Positions 1 through 8,573 are shown, counted from the stretch's first letter. The stretch is DNA of 64,000 nucleotides from Streptomyces tirandamycinicus (GCF_003097515.1 NZ_CP029188.1:7225496-7289495), one strand, 5' to 3'. A program made the numbers and translations. The notes: generated by a model not told the origin, from the letters alone.

Positions 1-570
1 CTCGACGTCAACGAAGGTCGCCCTGCGGGATTCGGTCTTGTGTACGATCATCTCCGGGCAGGCGTGGCGCAGCGCCGCGATGAGTGGTTGCATCGCGGCT
101 GTCGTGCAAGGGGTGTTGTACGTGGTGTACTCCGCGCCGTCCACCTCCAGCCGCAGCACCAGTTCGTCCTCCTCCGTGTACTCGTCGTCCTGTCCAGGCC
201 CCACGAGGGCCCAGGAGATGCTGCCGATCTGTATCGGGTGCAGGCTGGTGACGGCGGTCAGCGGGTACGTGCGGGTACGCCCATACCGCTGCCGCAACAG
301 CAGCCGTCCATGGTCTCTTGACCCCACCCGTATCTCGACCACCGACCGCCACACGGTGATCCAGTACCGGGCCGAGTAGGCGATCCACCAGAGGCTCAAT
401 GCGCCGATCATGACCGCCCAGCCCGCCGAGAAGAAGGCGAGCACCACGGTCAGCGGCGCGAGCACCAGGCAAGGAAATCCCCCGCATTCGAGAAACCAGG
501 GCAAGGGCACGGCCCTCCAGCGCAACTCCCAAGGGTCCTCTGCGCCCCTGTCCTCAGCGTCTTCAGCCAT
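1..570 (-). CDS. Hypothetical membrane protein, 3' end outside window
   Basis: An open minus-strand frame from ATG at 570 runs off the left edge without a stop (190 codons visible). After an acidic N-terminus (MAEDAEDRG) it has two hydrophobic stretches at about residues 30-65 (including CLVLAPLTVVLAFFSAG and MIGALSLWWIAYSARYW), then a soluble part with alternating hydrophobic residues, suggesting a small PH-like beta domain. I do not recognise a family. The cluster promoter motif is absent upstream and a hairpin separates it from the next gene, so it probably lies outside the enediyne cluster. The start is chosen from the coding pattern; the overlapping frame at 8-532 has a shadow composition. 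Confidence 0.5.
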   Translation of the reverse strand, partial: MAEDAEDRGAEDPWELRWRAVPLPWFLECGGFPCLVLAPLTVVLAFFSAGWAVMIGALSLWWIAYSARYWITVWRSVVEIRVGSRDHGRLLLRQRYGRTRTYPLTAVTSLHPIQIGSISWALVGPGQDDEYTEEDELVLRLEVDGAEYTTYNTPCTTAAMQPLIAALRHACPEMIVHKTESRRATFVDVE

Positions 571-833
571 GAGCCCATCATCGGCGTCGGACAATGACCT
601 GACCAGCCCTTCGCGGCCCGTAGGGCACTGCTCGACATCGGGCCGGGCTCCTTTCCGGCGATCCGGGCAACTCCACCGATCAGTCCACCGGTTACAGACC
701 ACCACAGATCGTGAGGGGGCACGCCCGGCGGACGCGGCGTGCGGCGACCCGGGGCGGATTCGCCCGCGCCGGCCGGCCGCGCCCACCGGGCCGCGGCCGG
801 CGGCCCCGCGGCACCCTGATCCGCGGACGCCCC
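571..833. other. Intergenic gap, no gene seen
   Basis: I see no convincing coding frame here. The stretch separates the left-edge membrane protein from the first enediyne-cluster operon and probably holds the promoter of the left gene. Open frames crossing it have arginine/proline-rich shadow composition. Confidence 0.4.
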
Positions 834-867
834 GCGGTGTCCCGGCCTTCGCCGGGCGGAACACCGC
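834..867. terminator. Imperfect stem-loop ending the leftmost cluster operon
   Basis: GCGGTGTCCCGGC pairs with GCCGGG plus ACACCGC across a CTTC loop, with a 4-nt bulge on the right arm. It lies just downstream of the small gene ending at 884 and probably marks the left boundary of the cluster. Confidence 0.5.
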
Positions 868-883
868 CGGTGGCGACGGAGTC

Positions 884-1099
884 TCAGGCCGCGCGGGCGC
901 CGGCCGCCGGCGCGTGGGAGTAGTAGTCCTCCAGCTCCACCCCCGACCCGTCGAGGGCGACGCGCAGTTCGGCGAGAGCGCCGCGCAGCGCCGCGAGCAC
1001 CGCCGGAGTGCGGCAGGTCCGCGCCAGGTCCGTCAGGGTGCGGTAGCTCTCCAGGAGCCGGCCCTCCTGCTCAGGCGTGAGCGAGGTGTCGTTCGTCAT
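884..1099 (-). CDS. Small hypothetical protein (71 aa)
   Basis: A short acidic, mostly helical protein (MTNDTSLTPEQEGRLLES...) whose start overlaps the 3' end of the ligase gene by 29 nt, suggesting translational coupling. Composition is normal for a real protein (Leu, Glu and Ala rich, no Arg/Pro excess). It has no membrane segment or recognisable motif. As last gene of the ligase operon it may be an accessory of the adenylating enzyme, but that is only a guess from position. Confidence 0.55.
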   Translation of the reverse strand: MTNDTSLTPEQEGRLLESYRTLTDLARTCRTPAVLAALRGALAELRVALDGSGVELEDYYSHAPAAGARAA

Positions 1100-2378
1100 G
1101 GAGCCGTGCCGCCTTCCACTTCGTTCGGGGCAGGCTGCCCGCCGGGGCGAGCTCCACCTGCGGACGTATGCCGATCTCGCGCTTGAACTCCTCGGCGATG
1201 CGCGCGCACAGCTCCCGCGCCGCCTCGCCGGTGACGCCGCCCGCCTCGGCCTGGACGTGGATGGTGTCGAGCCCGCGGACCGTACGGATGGACGAGCGGA
1301 ACTCGGCGACCTCGGCGAACCCGCGCAGCACGTCCTCGATCATCACCGGGGTGATGGAGACCCCGCGGATCTTGCGCATGTCGTCGACGCGCCGCAGGAT
1401 GCCGCCGTCGAGGAAGTCCCAGGTCCGGCCGCAGCCGCAGTCGTGGTACGGCCGCTTGACCACGACGTCCTCGGTCCAGTGGCGGAAGAGCTGCATGCCC
1501 TCGCGGTACAGCCCGGTGGTGACCCGGACGCCCTCCTCGCCGTAGCCCACGGGCTCCTTGGTCTCGGGGTGCAGCACCTCTTCGACTACCGTCGGCTCGT
1601 TGATGTGGCAGGCTCCACGGCGCGAGGGGCATTCGAACATGAAGACCGCGCCGAACTCGGTGGTGCCGGCCGCGTTGAAGACACGGGCGCCGAAGGCCTG
1701 CTCGATGGTCCGGGTCGTGAAGTCGGAGCGGGGCTCCGCGCCGGCCAGCACGACCCGGACACCGGCGTCGCGGGTGAGGTCCACGCCCATCTCGCCGGCC
1801 GTCTCGATCAGGCGCATCGCGTAGCTCGGGGTGAGGCCGAGGACCTCGATCCGGTAGTCGACCAGCAGCCGGACCACCGTCCTCGAGTCGAGGCCGCCGG
1901 CCGGGACGACGGTGCAGCCCATGCGCTCCAGGGCGTAGTGCATGCCCCAGAACCCGGCGAACAGGCCGTAGCCGAAGGCCACCAGGCCCTTGTGGTGCGA
2001 GCGCACGCCGTTGCCGTACAGGGCCGTGCAGAACGTGTCCGTGATCCACTTCCAGTCGCGTTCGGTGTCGAACGTACGCACCGGGGGGTTGCCGCTGGTG
2101 CCGCTGGTCTGGTGGTGGCGCACACCGTGCACGGGATCGAGCGAGGGCCACGTGCCGTAGGGCGGTGCCGCCTGCTGCGAGGCGAGGAGGTCCGCCTTGT
2201 ACAGCAGCGGCATCCGTTCCGTGTACGCGGCCATCGAGGTGATGCCGTCGGGAATCCGCTCGGACCAGAAGGGAGAGTTGCGCCGGGCGTGGTCCAGCGC
2301 GCGCCGCAGCCGGCGCCACTGCCACTGCTCCAGCTCCTCGCGGGGCATGGTCTCCGCTCTGCCGTTCCAGTACTCCAT
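1071..2378 (-). CDS. Phenylacetate-CoA ligase-like adenylating enzyme
   Basis: A 435-aa member of the PaaK/coenzyme F390 synthetase group of AMP-forming enzymes, which activate aryl acids as acyl-AMP and then pass them to CoA or another acceptor. Visible signatures are the phosphate loop HHQTSGTSGNPP near residue 90, NAAGTTEFG near 240, and the distal hinge region (RRVDDMRKIRG). A CxC pair (DCGCGRTW) fits the structural zinc seen in some of these proteins. C-1027 clusters carry similar ligases for benzoxazolinate. It follows the chorismate enzymes, suggesting an anthranilate-derived substrate; the exact substrate cannot be read. It has its own copy of the cluster promoter motif upstream. Confidence 0.8.
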   Translation of the reverse strand: MEYWNGRAETMPREELEQWQWRRLRRALDHARRNSPFWSERIPDGITSMAAYTERMPLLYKADLLASQQAAPPYGTWPSLDPVHGVRHHQTSGTSGNPPVRTFDTERDWKWITDTFCTALYGNGVRSHHKGLVAFGYGLFAGFWGMHYALERMGCTVVPAGGLDSRTVVRLLVDYRIEVLGLTPSYAMRLIETAGEMGVDLTRDAGVRVVLAGAEPRSDFTTRTIEQAFGARVFNAAGTTEFGAVFMFECPSRRGACHINEPTVVEEVLHPETKEPVGYGEEGVRVTTGLYREGMQLFRHWTEDVVVKRPYHDCGCGRTWDFLDGGILRRVDDMRKIRGVSITPVMIEDVLRGFAEVAEFRSSIRTVRGLDTIHVQAEAGGVTGEAARELCARIAEEFKREIGIRPQVELAPAGSLPRTKWKAARLHDERHLAHA

Positions 2379-2438
2379 TACGCCTCCGTGGTGCGCGACA
2401 CCGACGCCGCCGAGCCCATCACGGCCGTCGCGGGCGGT

Positions 2439-2454
2439 GCATCTCGACGTGTGC
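2439..2454 (-). promoter_or_regulatory. Cluster promoter motif (GCACACGTCGAGATGC)
   Basis: Copy of the 16-bp GCA-N5-GRAGATGC element, reading toward the ligase gene and ending 60 bp before its start. It lies in the gap between this gene and the glutaminase gene, so the ligase pair can be transcribed separately. Confidence 0.6.
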
Positions 2455-2472
2455 GGTCTTCCGCGCCCTGCC

Positions 2473-3117
2473 TCAGGCGGCCCGCGCCCCCGCCCCCGCG
2501 GCGGAGAACGCGCGTACCTCGTGGAGGAAGTTGGAGATCATCACCATGCCGTGGTCGGTGCGGAAGCTCTCCGGGTGGAACTGGACGGACTCGACGGGCA
2601 GCGTCCGGTGCCGCAGGCCCATCACATAGCCGTCGTCGGCGGACCGCGCGGTGACCTCCAGGCAGTCGGGCACGGTCTTCTGCGGCACGATCAGCGAGTG
2701 GTAGCGGGTCGCCGCGAAGCGGGCGGGCAGTCCGGCGAACAGTCCCTTCCCGTCGTGCTCGATGGGACTGGCCTTCCCGTGCATCAGCCGCCGCGCCGGA
2801 ACCACGCTCGCCCCGTAGGCGCGGCCGATGGCCTGGTGGCCGAGGCAGACACCGAAGAGCGGCAGGCTGCCGGCGAACGCCCGTACGATCTCGACGTGCC
2901 CGGAGTCGTCCGGATGTCCGGGGCCCGGGCCGAGCAGGATGGCGTCGGTGCCCGTCGCCCCGATGTCCTCCGGCCGCAGGGCGTTGGAGCGCACCATGAC
3001 CGGATCGGCTCCGGCCGACATCAGGTACTGCCGGAGTATGTCGACGAAGCTGTCGAAGGCGTCGACCACCAGGATCCGTGGCCGGGCGACGGCCACCCCG
3101 GCGGAGAAGGTCGTCAC
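2473..3117 (-). CDS. Glutamine amidotransferase subunit of an anthranilate/ADIC synthase (TrpG-like)
   Basis: A 214-aa class I glutaminase supplying ammonia to the neighbouring chorismate enzyme. The nucleophile elbow is in LFGVCLGHQAIG (Cys about residue 90), and the catalytic His/Glu are in VQFHPES near the C-terminus. The oxyanion region is LLGPGPGHP. The GTG start at 3117 overlaps the TGA stop of the upstream subunit by 4 nt, tying the two subunits together stoichiometrically. In phenazine PhzE the two domains are fused; here they are separate, as in TrpE/TrpG. Pathway context points to secondary metabolism. Confidence 0.88.
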   Translation of the reverse strand: MTTFSAGVAVARPRILVVDAFDSFVDILRQYLMSAGADPVMVRSNALRPEDIGATGTDAILLGPGPGHPDDSGHVEIVRAFAGSLPLFGVCLGHQAIGRAYGASVVPARRLMHGKASPIEHDGKGLFAGLPARFAATRYHSLIVPQKTVPDCLEVTARSADDGYVMGLRHRTLPVESVQFHPESFRTDHGMVMISNFLHEVRAFSAAGAGARAA

Positions 3118-4592
3118 AGCAGCTCCTTTCCGGTGACCGCCCAGTGGGCGGCGCTCATCTTGGCGAGCGTCTCGCGCCACTCGCTCGCCGGGTCGGAGTC
3201 GGCGACGATGCCGGCCGAGGCGCGGGTGCGGTAGACGCCGTCGCGGTGGAAGAGGGTGCGGATGCAGAGCGCGAGGTTGGTGTATCCGCCGACGTCGATG
3301 AGGCCGAGCGCCCCGGCGTACAGGCCGCGGCGGCTGTGCTCCAGGGACTCGATGATCTCCATGGCGCGGATCTTGGGTGTGCCGGTCATGGTCCCGGCGG
3401 GGAACAGGGCGGCGACGGCGTCGAACGCGTCCTTGTCCGGCTCGGCCTGCCCGACCACCGTCGACACCAGGTGCAGGACGTGGGAGTAGCGCTCGACGAC
3501 GAACTCGTCGGGTACCGCGAGGGAGTCCGCCCGGGCGATCCGGCCGATGTCGTTGCGGCACAGGTCCACGAGCATGGTGTGCTCGGCGATCTCCTTCGGG
3601 TCGGAGCTCAGCCGCTCCGCCGCCGCCTCGTCGTCGCCGGTTCGCGGCAGCGTCCCGGCGATGGGCCGCATGGTGACGACGCCGTCCTCGATGCGGACGA
3701 AGAGCTCCGGACTGGCACCGATGACGCACTGGCCGCCCACGCTGGCCAGGTACATGTACGGGGAGGCGTTGCGCCGGCGCAGCCGCTGGTAGACCTCGAC
3801 GGGCGCGGCGTCGGAGCGCATGGCCAGCTCGTGACCGATCTGCACCTGGTAGATGTCGCCGATCGCGATGTGCTCCAGGCAGCGTCCGACGTCCCGGCGG
3901 AACGCCTCGGGGTCGGTGTCGTCGCTCACCGCCGACTCGGGGAAGGTGTCCGCGTCGGGCTCCGGGTGGGTGTGCTCGGCTTGCTCCAGCAGGGCCGTGA
4001 TCTCCGGTGCGGCCAGCGGGGGCCAGGCGTCGGACTCGTGGAGCAGGAGTTCGGTCCGCCCGTCGGCGAGGTCGCGGACCACGCAGCCCTGGTGGAGGAC
4101 GATCTGGACGTCCGGCAGGTCCGGCCGCTGCTCGATCAGGTACGGCAGTTCCTCCACGTACCGCACCGTGTCGTAGCCGAAGTAGCCGAGGAAACCGAAC
4201 CGGAAGCGGTGGGACGACCCCTCGGCGTCGAACAGCGCCTGAGCGGCGCGCAGCAGCGGCCACAGGCCCGCGAGGGTCCGCAGCCGGAGGGTACCGCCGG
4301 CGTCCTCGTGGAGCAGCGGCCGGATCCGCTCCAGCAGCGGCCGGCGCAGCGCGGGGACGCCCTCGACGCGGACGACGCCGTCGGTGACCGCCACGGACAG
4401 CAGCGCCTTGAAGCCCACGACCTGGTAGCGGCGGTCGCGAATCGGCCCGCCGGCCGATTCGAGCAGGTAGACCTCGTCGGGTCCGAAGCGTGCGGTCACA
4501 CTGCGGTAGGCGGGCAGCATCGGGACCGGCGGCAGCGTGTGCGTCCGGGTCGTCACACGGATCGAGGCCGGCGCCGGGCGCGGGTCGGTCAT
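3114..4592 (-). CDS. Chorismate-utilising synthase, anthranilate/ADIC synthase component I (SgcD-like)
   Basis: A 492-aa TrpE/PabB/isochorismate-synthase family enzyme. The family signature PIAGTLPRTGDDEAAAERLS is present, followed by EHTMLVDLCRNDIGRIA and, later, GTMTGTPKIRAMEIIESLE. PIAGT, rather than PIKGT, argues against aminodeoxychorismate synthase and for anthranilate, ADIC or isochorismate chemistry. With a separate glutaminase next door and an iron-sulfur flavoprotein two genes upstream, the closest known parallel is SgcD of C-1027. SgcD makes 2-amino-2-deoxyisochorismate, which SgcG then oxidises to 3-enolpyruvoylanthranilate. Whether this enzyme stops at ADIC or releases anthranilate cannot be told by eye. 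Confidence 0.82.
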   Translation of the reverse strand: MTDPRPAPASIRVTTRTHTLPPVPMLPAYRSVTARFGPDEVYLLESAGGPIRDRRYQVVGFKALLSVAVTDGVVRVEGVPALRRPLLERIRPLLHEDAGGTLRLRTLAGLWPLLRAAQALFDAEGSSHRFRFGFLGYFGYDTVRYVEELPYLIEQRPDLPDVQIVLHQGCVVRDLADGRTELLLHESDAWPPLAAPEITALLEQAEHTHPEPDADTFPESAVSDDTDPEAFRRDVGRCLEHIAIGDIYQVQIGHELAMRSDAAPVEVYQRLRRRNASPYMYLASVGGQCVIGASPELFVRIEDGVVTMRPIAGTLPRTGDDEAAAERLSSDPKEIAEHTMLVDLCRNDIGRIARADSLAVPDEFVVERYSHVLHLVSTVVGQAEPDKDAFDAVAALFPAGTMTGTPKIRAMEIIESLEHSRRGLYAGALGLIDVGGYTNLALCIRTLFHRDGVYRTRASAGIVADSDPASEWRETLAKMSAAHWAVTGKELL

Positions 4593-4609
4593 CTCGGGGT
4601 CCTTCGGGT

Positions 4610-6046
4610 TCAGGTGGTGATCGCGTAGCGGTGCGCGACCTGCCGGGCGGCTTCTGCCGCCGGGTCGGGGGCCGTTCGCAGGTCGAGCACCCGGGCGGCC
4701 TTCCAGCTCACGAACGAGCCGGTGTGCGTCACCGGGTCGAGGGCGCTGTCGACGACGACGCGGACCGCGGCACCGGTGAGCGCGCGCAGCCGGTCGGCCA
4801 CGGCCGCGCCGGTGGCGTCCGGGTCGGCGGATCCGGGCACCAGGTCCATGCGGACGGTGATGTCGTCGCCGCCGTCGGACGCGTGGTCGACGACGACCTG
4901 GTAGCCCAGGCAGCCGCGCACCCCGGTGAGGATCGCGGCCTCCAGTTCGCCGGGGTGGAGCAGGGTCCTGCCCAGCGGGATGCGGTCGGCGACCCGTCCG
5001 ACGACCTCGACGACCGGTCCGGGCAGCGGCGCTCCCGGCGGTGCGGCGGTCAGGCGGACGAGGTCTCCGGTGCGGTAGCGGATCAGTGGTTTGATGCCGT
5101 CGACCAGCATGGTCAGCGTGAGTTCGCCCTCGCCGGTGTCACCGAGCACCGCCCCGCTGTCCGGGTCGAGGATCTCGGCGAGGTAGTTGGGCACCGACAG
5201 GTGGAGGCTGCCGTTGTCGGCTCCGGTGGCGATGCACAGCGCTTCCTGCGATCCGTACAGCGCGGGACGCACCACGGCGTTCGGCCACACGGTGGCCACG
5301 TTGTCCGCGAACTGCGGGGTGCAGATCTCGCCGAGCACCAGGAACAGCTTCACCGGCAGCCGGGCGAGGTCGTAGCCGTAGTGCAGCGCGGCCTTGGCCA
5401 GGCTCAGGCACAGTGCCGGCGCGCACACGACGACCTCGACGCCGAGCTGCTCGATCAGGCGCAGCGCCTTGCGGAAGCCCACCCGGGGCGACTCGGGCCA
5501 GATCTTGACGTGGCAGGCGCCCAGGGACGCGGCGACGGCGGTGAACACGTCGCCGAACGCGTACAGCTCGGAGGGGCCCATGAGGCCGACGACCGGCATG
5601 CGGTCGCCGAAGTGGGCCCGGAACAGGCGCCGCCAGGACTCCTCGACGGCGGCGTTGGAGGTGGCGATGTCCTTCGCTCCGCGCGGGCACGGAGTGGCCG
5701 CTCCCGTGGTCCCGTTGGTCTCGTAGTAGATGCTCGCCTCGGAGACGGGGCCGGACAGGACGTCGTACATCTCGCGGCGCAGGTCGTCCTTGGTGGTGAA
5801 GGGCAGTGACGACAGGTCGTCGGGAGTGACGGCCGCGATGTCCACGCCCGCCAGATGGCGGCGGTAGAACGGCGAGCGCTCGGTGACGTGGCGCAGGACG
5901 CGGGTGAGCCGCTCGCCGCGCCAGCCCGCCAGTTCGGCGTCGGTCAGCGAGGAGTCGTAGAAGGAGCGGCTGACGCCGCGGTACGAGGCGAGGAAGCCGT
6001 CCGGGTCCGGGCTCTCGGGGGCGGGGGCCACCGGTGCCGTGGTCAC
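4610..6046 (-). CDS. Second phenylacetate-CoA ligase-like adenylating enzyme
   Basis: A 478-aa adenylate-forming enzyme of the PaaK type. It carries YYETNGTTGAATPCPRG (phosphate loop), PALYGSQEALCIATG (A5-like) and LIRYRTGDLVRLT (A7-like) motifs, the last unusually complete for the family. It overlaps the upstream flavoprotein gene by 4 nt and precedes the chorismate synthase by 17 nt, so it belongs to that operon. It lacks the CxC zinc pair of the first ligase and is only distantly similar, so the two probably act on different acids or at different steps. Candidate roles are CoA activation of the anthranilate-derived acid or its transfer to the core. Confidence 0.75.
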   Translation of the reverse strand: MTTAPVAPAPESPDPDGFLASYRGVSRSFYDSSLTDAELAGWRGERLTRVLRHVTERSPFYRRHLAGVDIAAVTPDDLSSLPFTTKDDLRREMYDVLSGPVSEASIYYETNGTTGAATPCPRGAKDIATSNAAVEESWRRLFRAHFGDRMPVVGLMGPSELYAFGDVFTAVAASLGACHVKIWPESPRVGFRKALRLIEQLGVEVVVCAPALCLSLAKAALHYGYDLARLPVKLFLVLGEICTPQFADNVATVWPNAVVRPALYGSQEALCIATGADNGSLHLSVPNYLAEILDPDSGAVLGDTGEGELTLTMLVDGIKPLIRYRTGDLVRLTAAPPGAPLPGPVVEVVGRVADRIPLGRTLLHPGELEAAILTGVRGCLGYQVVVDHASDGGDDITVRMDLVPGSADPDATGAAVADRLRALTGAAVRVVVDSALDPVTHTGSFVSWKAARVLDLRTAPDPAAEAARQVAHRYAITT

Positions 6047-6774
6047 GCCGGCACCTTCCTCTCGTTCGGGTTCCCCTCGTTCAGGTACTCCTCGTTCGGG
6101 TTGCGCTCGTTCGGGTTGCGCTCGTTCAGGGCCAGGCCGACCCGCTCGTTGACGTCACCGGAGGGCAGCAGGTCGTCGCGTCCGGTCAGCCGCCGGTGCT
6201 CGTCGAGCAGCTGGATCATGTCGACCATCCGGTCGACCATGCGCGAGACGTTCTTCAGGCCCTCGTCGTCCCTGAGGGCGTCGCCCCGGTGCAGGGCGTG
6301 CACCGTCGCGGGGAACCCGCTGCCGACCAGGATCATCCGGTTGAGCAGGGCGTTGACGGTCAGCTGAGCCCACACCTCGCCCGCGCTGTAGCGGCGGGCG
6401 ACGGAGACGATCCCCGCGACCTTGTTGCTCAGCGGCCGGTCGAAGCGGAGGTAGCCGACACCGGCGCGCTCGATGAACGTCTGCATGAGACTCGCGGTGC
6501 CGAACCCGTGCACCGGGGCGGCGAAGACGATCCCGTCCGCCTCGATCATCTTCTGCACCACGCCGGGCACACCGTCGCGCAGTTCGCACGGCATCGGGCG
6601 GTCGTTGCAGTCGCCGCAGGGGCCGCAGCGCTCCATCCGGATGTTGCGCAGCTCGACGATCTCGAATTCGGCACCACGCGCCTCTGCGGTCCCGGCCGCG
6701 TGCCGAAGGACGTCGACGGTGTTACCGTCCCGTTCCGATCCGCTGATGGCGAGGATCTTCAGCCGTGCTGTCAC
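6043..6774 (-). CDS. Iron-sulfur flavoprotein of the NADPH-dependent FMN reductase family (SgcG-like)
   Basis: A 243-aa flavodoxin-fold protein. The N-terminal FMN phosphate loop is ISGSERDGNT, and a compact cysteine motif RCGPCGDCNDRPMPC (C-x2-C-x2-C-x6-C) lies at about residues 55-68, as in iron-sulfur flavoproteins. FAAPVHGFGTASLMQTF binds the flavin ring in this fold. SgcG of C-1027 is an Fe-S, FMN-dependent ADIC dehydrogenase, and the position at the head of the ADIC-synthase operon supports the same role. The last about 30 residues are an odd Asn/Glu/Arg/Pro repeat encoded by a 15-bp tandem repeat. The cluster promoter motif lies upstream. Confidence 0.8.
   Translation of the reverse strand: MTARLKILAISGSERDGNTVDVLRHAAGTAEARGAEFEIVELRNIRMERCGPCGDCNDRPMPCELRDGVPGVVQKMIEADGIVFAAPVHGFGTASLMQTFIERAGVGYLRFDRPLSNKVAGIVSVARRYSAGEVWAQLTVNALLNRMILVGSGFPATVHALHRGDALRDDEGLKNVSRMVDRMVDMIQLLDEHRRLTGRDDLLPSGDVNERVGLALNERNPNERNPNEEYLNEGNPNERKVPA
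6061..6130 (-). repeat. 15-bp tandem repeat in the 3' end of the flavoprotein gene
   Basis: Units CTCGTTCGGGTTCCC, CTCGTTCAGGTACTC, CTCGTTCGGGTTGCG (twice) and a partial fifth start every 15 bp from 6061. On the coding strand they give repeated R-N-P-N-E, so the tail length can change in frame by slippage. Confidence 0.85.
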
Positions 6775-6892
6775 GAGGTGTCTCCTTACGAAGGATCCGG
6801 CCGTCGCCAGCGGGGACCCTCGCGGCGCGGTTCCCCTGCCGCTCCCGGCCCCGTTGACTCCCCTAGATCGTCATGTCTCGCCACTGATCGGG

Positions 6893-6908
6893 GCATCTCC
6901 GTAAGTGC
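6893..6908 (-). promoter_or_regulatory. Cluster promoter motif (GCACTTACGGAGATGC)
   Basis: Copy of the 16-bp element upstream of the flavoprotein-ligase-chorismate synthase-glutaminase operon, ending 118 bp before the start codon. A -10-like CGATCT lies about 22 nt downstream. Confidence 0.6.
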
Positions 6909-7280
6909 TGGATGGACCGCCGGGCGCGGAACTGGTAATGGGATCCCGCACGGGCCGCCTCGGCGACCGATGCCGAACCGGGCGCTGCGGAGGGGGGAAT
7001 GGCGGGGCTCCGTGGCGGGTGAGGATTCCGGCCGTGCGGGATCCCGTGCCCGGACCCCGCTGCCGCCGTCGACGCCGGCAGCGGTTCCACCGCACTCCCG
7101 GCCGCCGTGCCGTCACGCCGTCCGGCCCGCTGACCGTGCCCACGGACGGCGGTCCGGACGCCGTCTCCTCGAAGGCGCCTTCGGCCGCTGCGTGCGGCTT
7201 CCGAGACAGAACCCGGAAGTTCGCGTTCACCCGAGGCAGGGCCCCCGGCGTGCCTCGCCGCGCACCTGCCCGGCGGCAGC
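6909..7280. other. Non-coding gap with a spaced inverted repeat
   Basis: No convincing gene. A perfect 14-bp inverted repeat, GGGATCCCGCACGG at 6940-6953 and its complement at 7032-7045, flanks about 78 bp. Open frames here are Arg/Pro-rich shadows. Confidence 0.5.
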
Positions 7281-7298
7281 ACCCGGGGACGCCCGGGT
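7281..7298. terminator. Short stem-loop downstream of the P450 gene
   Basis: ACCCGGG and CCCGGGT are separated by a 4-nt loop, about 30 bp past the stop of the P450 gene on the minus strand. A probable weak terminator. Confidence 0.4.
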
Positions 7299-7328
7299 CG
7301 GCGCACTCGGTGACGGCCTGCCCGGCGC

Positions 7329-8573
7329 TCAGCCGGCGACGGCGACGGCGAAGGTGTCCAGGCCGCGGACCACCCAGCGGTCGCGGTACACCGGCGGTTC
7401 CGTCGCGGCCAGGCGCGGGAACCGGGCGAACAGGCGGGGCAGCGCGATCTGGGCCTCCAGGCGGGCCAGCGGGGCGCCCAGGCAGAAGTGGCCGCCGGCC
7501 CCGAAACTCAGCGGCCTGTTGTCGGGACGGTCCGGGTCGAAGCGGCCGGGGTCGGCGAAGCGCCGCGGATCGCGGTTTGCGGCCGCCAGGATCAGGGTCA
7601 GCCGGGTGCCGGCCGGAACGGGGGCCCCGAGCAGCTCGGTGTCGGTGGCGGCCCGACGGCTGGTGACGTGCACGGGCGGCTCGAAGCGGAGGATCTCCTC
7701 GACATAGCGCGGGGCGAAGTCCGATTCCGCGCGCAGCCGTCCGGCGAAGGCGGTCCGCTCCAGGGCGAGCATCGCACCGTGGCCGATGAGGAAGCTCGTG
7801 GTCTCGAACCCGGCGGTGAGCAGCACCATCAGCGTGCCCATGAGCTCGTCGTGGCCGAGCCGGCGCGGATCGCCGTCGTGGACGCGCGTCAGGAGCGTGA
7901 CGAGGTCGTCGTGAGGGTCGCGGCGGCGCCGGTCCACGAGTTCGGTGAAGTACGCGGTCATCTCGTCCATCGCCCGGTCGGCCCGTTCCAGGGCGGCCGG
8001 GTCGCCGAAGCCGTCCGTGGAGACGGCGACGGTGGAGGCCATGTCGCGGAACCACACCTGGTCCTCCTCGGGGAACCCGAGCAGGGCGCTGATGACGGCG
8101 ACCGGAAGGCGGGAGGCGAACTCGGCGATGAGGTCCACGGGCGATCCGCCGACGCCGAGAGCGGCCATCCGGTCGAGGAGCCGGTCGGCCATCCCCTCGA
8201 TGACCGACCGGAGCCGGCGGATCTTGGGCGGGGCGAACGCGAAGCCGGCCACCGCACGCAGCCGGGCGTGGTCCGGTGGATTGCTGTAGAGCATCGAGCT
8301 CGTGAAGGCACGCAGCGAGGAGTGGTCGCGCCAGCCCGGCGAGGTCGCGTCGTAGCCCGCGGCGTCCTGGACGTGCAGACGCGTGTCGCGCAGCGCGCGG
8401 TCGCACTCCTCGTAGCCGACGACGACGAGCCGGCCCGGCTTCAGCCAGGCCGTGTCGCCGTGGGACCGGATCGCCTCGTAGAGGGGGTAGGGGTCCTGGC
8501 GTCCCCGGGCCGTGCCCAGGGCGGTGAAGGCGTCCCGCAGGGTCGGTGCGGGAGCGACGGTGTGACGGCTCAT
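7329..8573 (-). CDS. Cytochrome P450
   Basis: A 414-aa bacterial class I P450. The I-helix oxygen-binding motif is LLTAGFETTSF, the K-helix ExxR is in EEILRFEPPV, and the heme loop is FGAGGHFCLGAPLAR with the axial Cys at about residue 355. It needs ferredoxin partners from elsewhere. Its ATG overlaps the methyltransferase stop by 4 nt, so hydroxylation and O-methylation are co-expressed. In C-1027 a P450/O-methyltransferase pair tailors the anthranilate-derived benzoxazolinate ring; that role fits here but is inferred from context. Confidence 0.88.
   Translation of the reverse strand: MSRHTVAPAPTLRDAFTALGTARGRQDPYPLYEAIRSHGDTAWLKPGRLVVVGYEECDRALRDTRLHVQDAAGYDATSPGWRDHSSLRAFTSSMLYSNPPDHARLRAVAGFAFAPPKIRRLRSVIEGMADRLLDRMAALGVGGSPVDLIAEFASRLPVAVISALLGFPEEDQVWFRDMASTVAVSTDGFGDPAALERADRAMDEMTAYFTELVDRRRRDPHDDLVTLLTRVHDGDPRRLGHDELMGTLMVLLTAGFETTSFLIGHGAMLALERTAFAGRLRAESDFAPRYVEEILRFEPPVHVTSRRAATDTELLGAPVPAGTRLTLILAAANRDPRRFADPGRFDPDRPDNRPLSFGAGGHFCLGAPLARLEAQIALPRLFARFPRLAATEPPVYRDRWVVRGLDTFAVAVAG

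Noticed and set aside
6905..7666. Arg/Pro-rich plus-strand frame in the gap and over the P450 gene
   Set aside because: No recognisable domain, and half of it is antisense to a clear P450.
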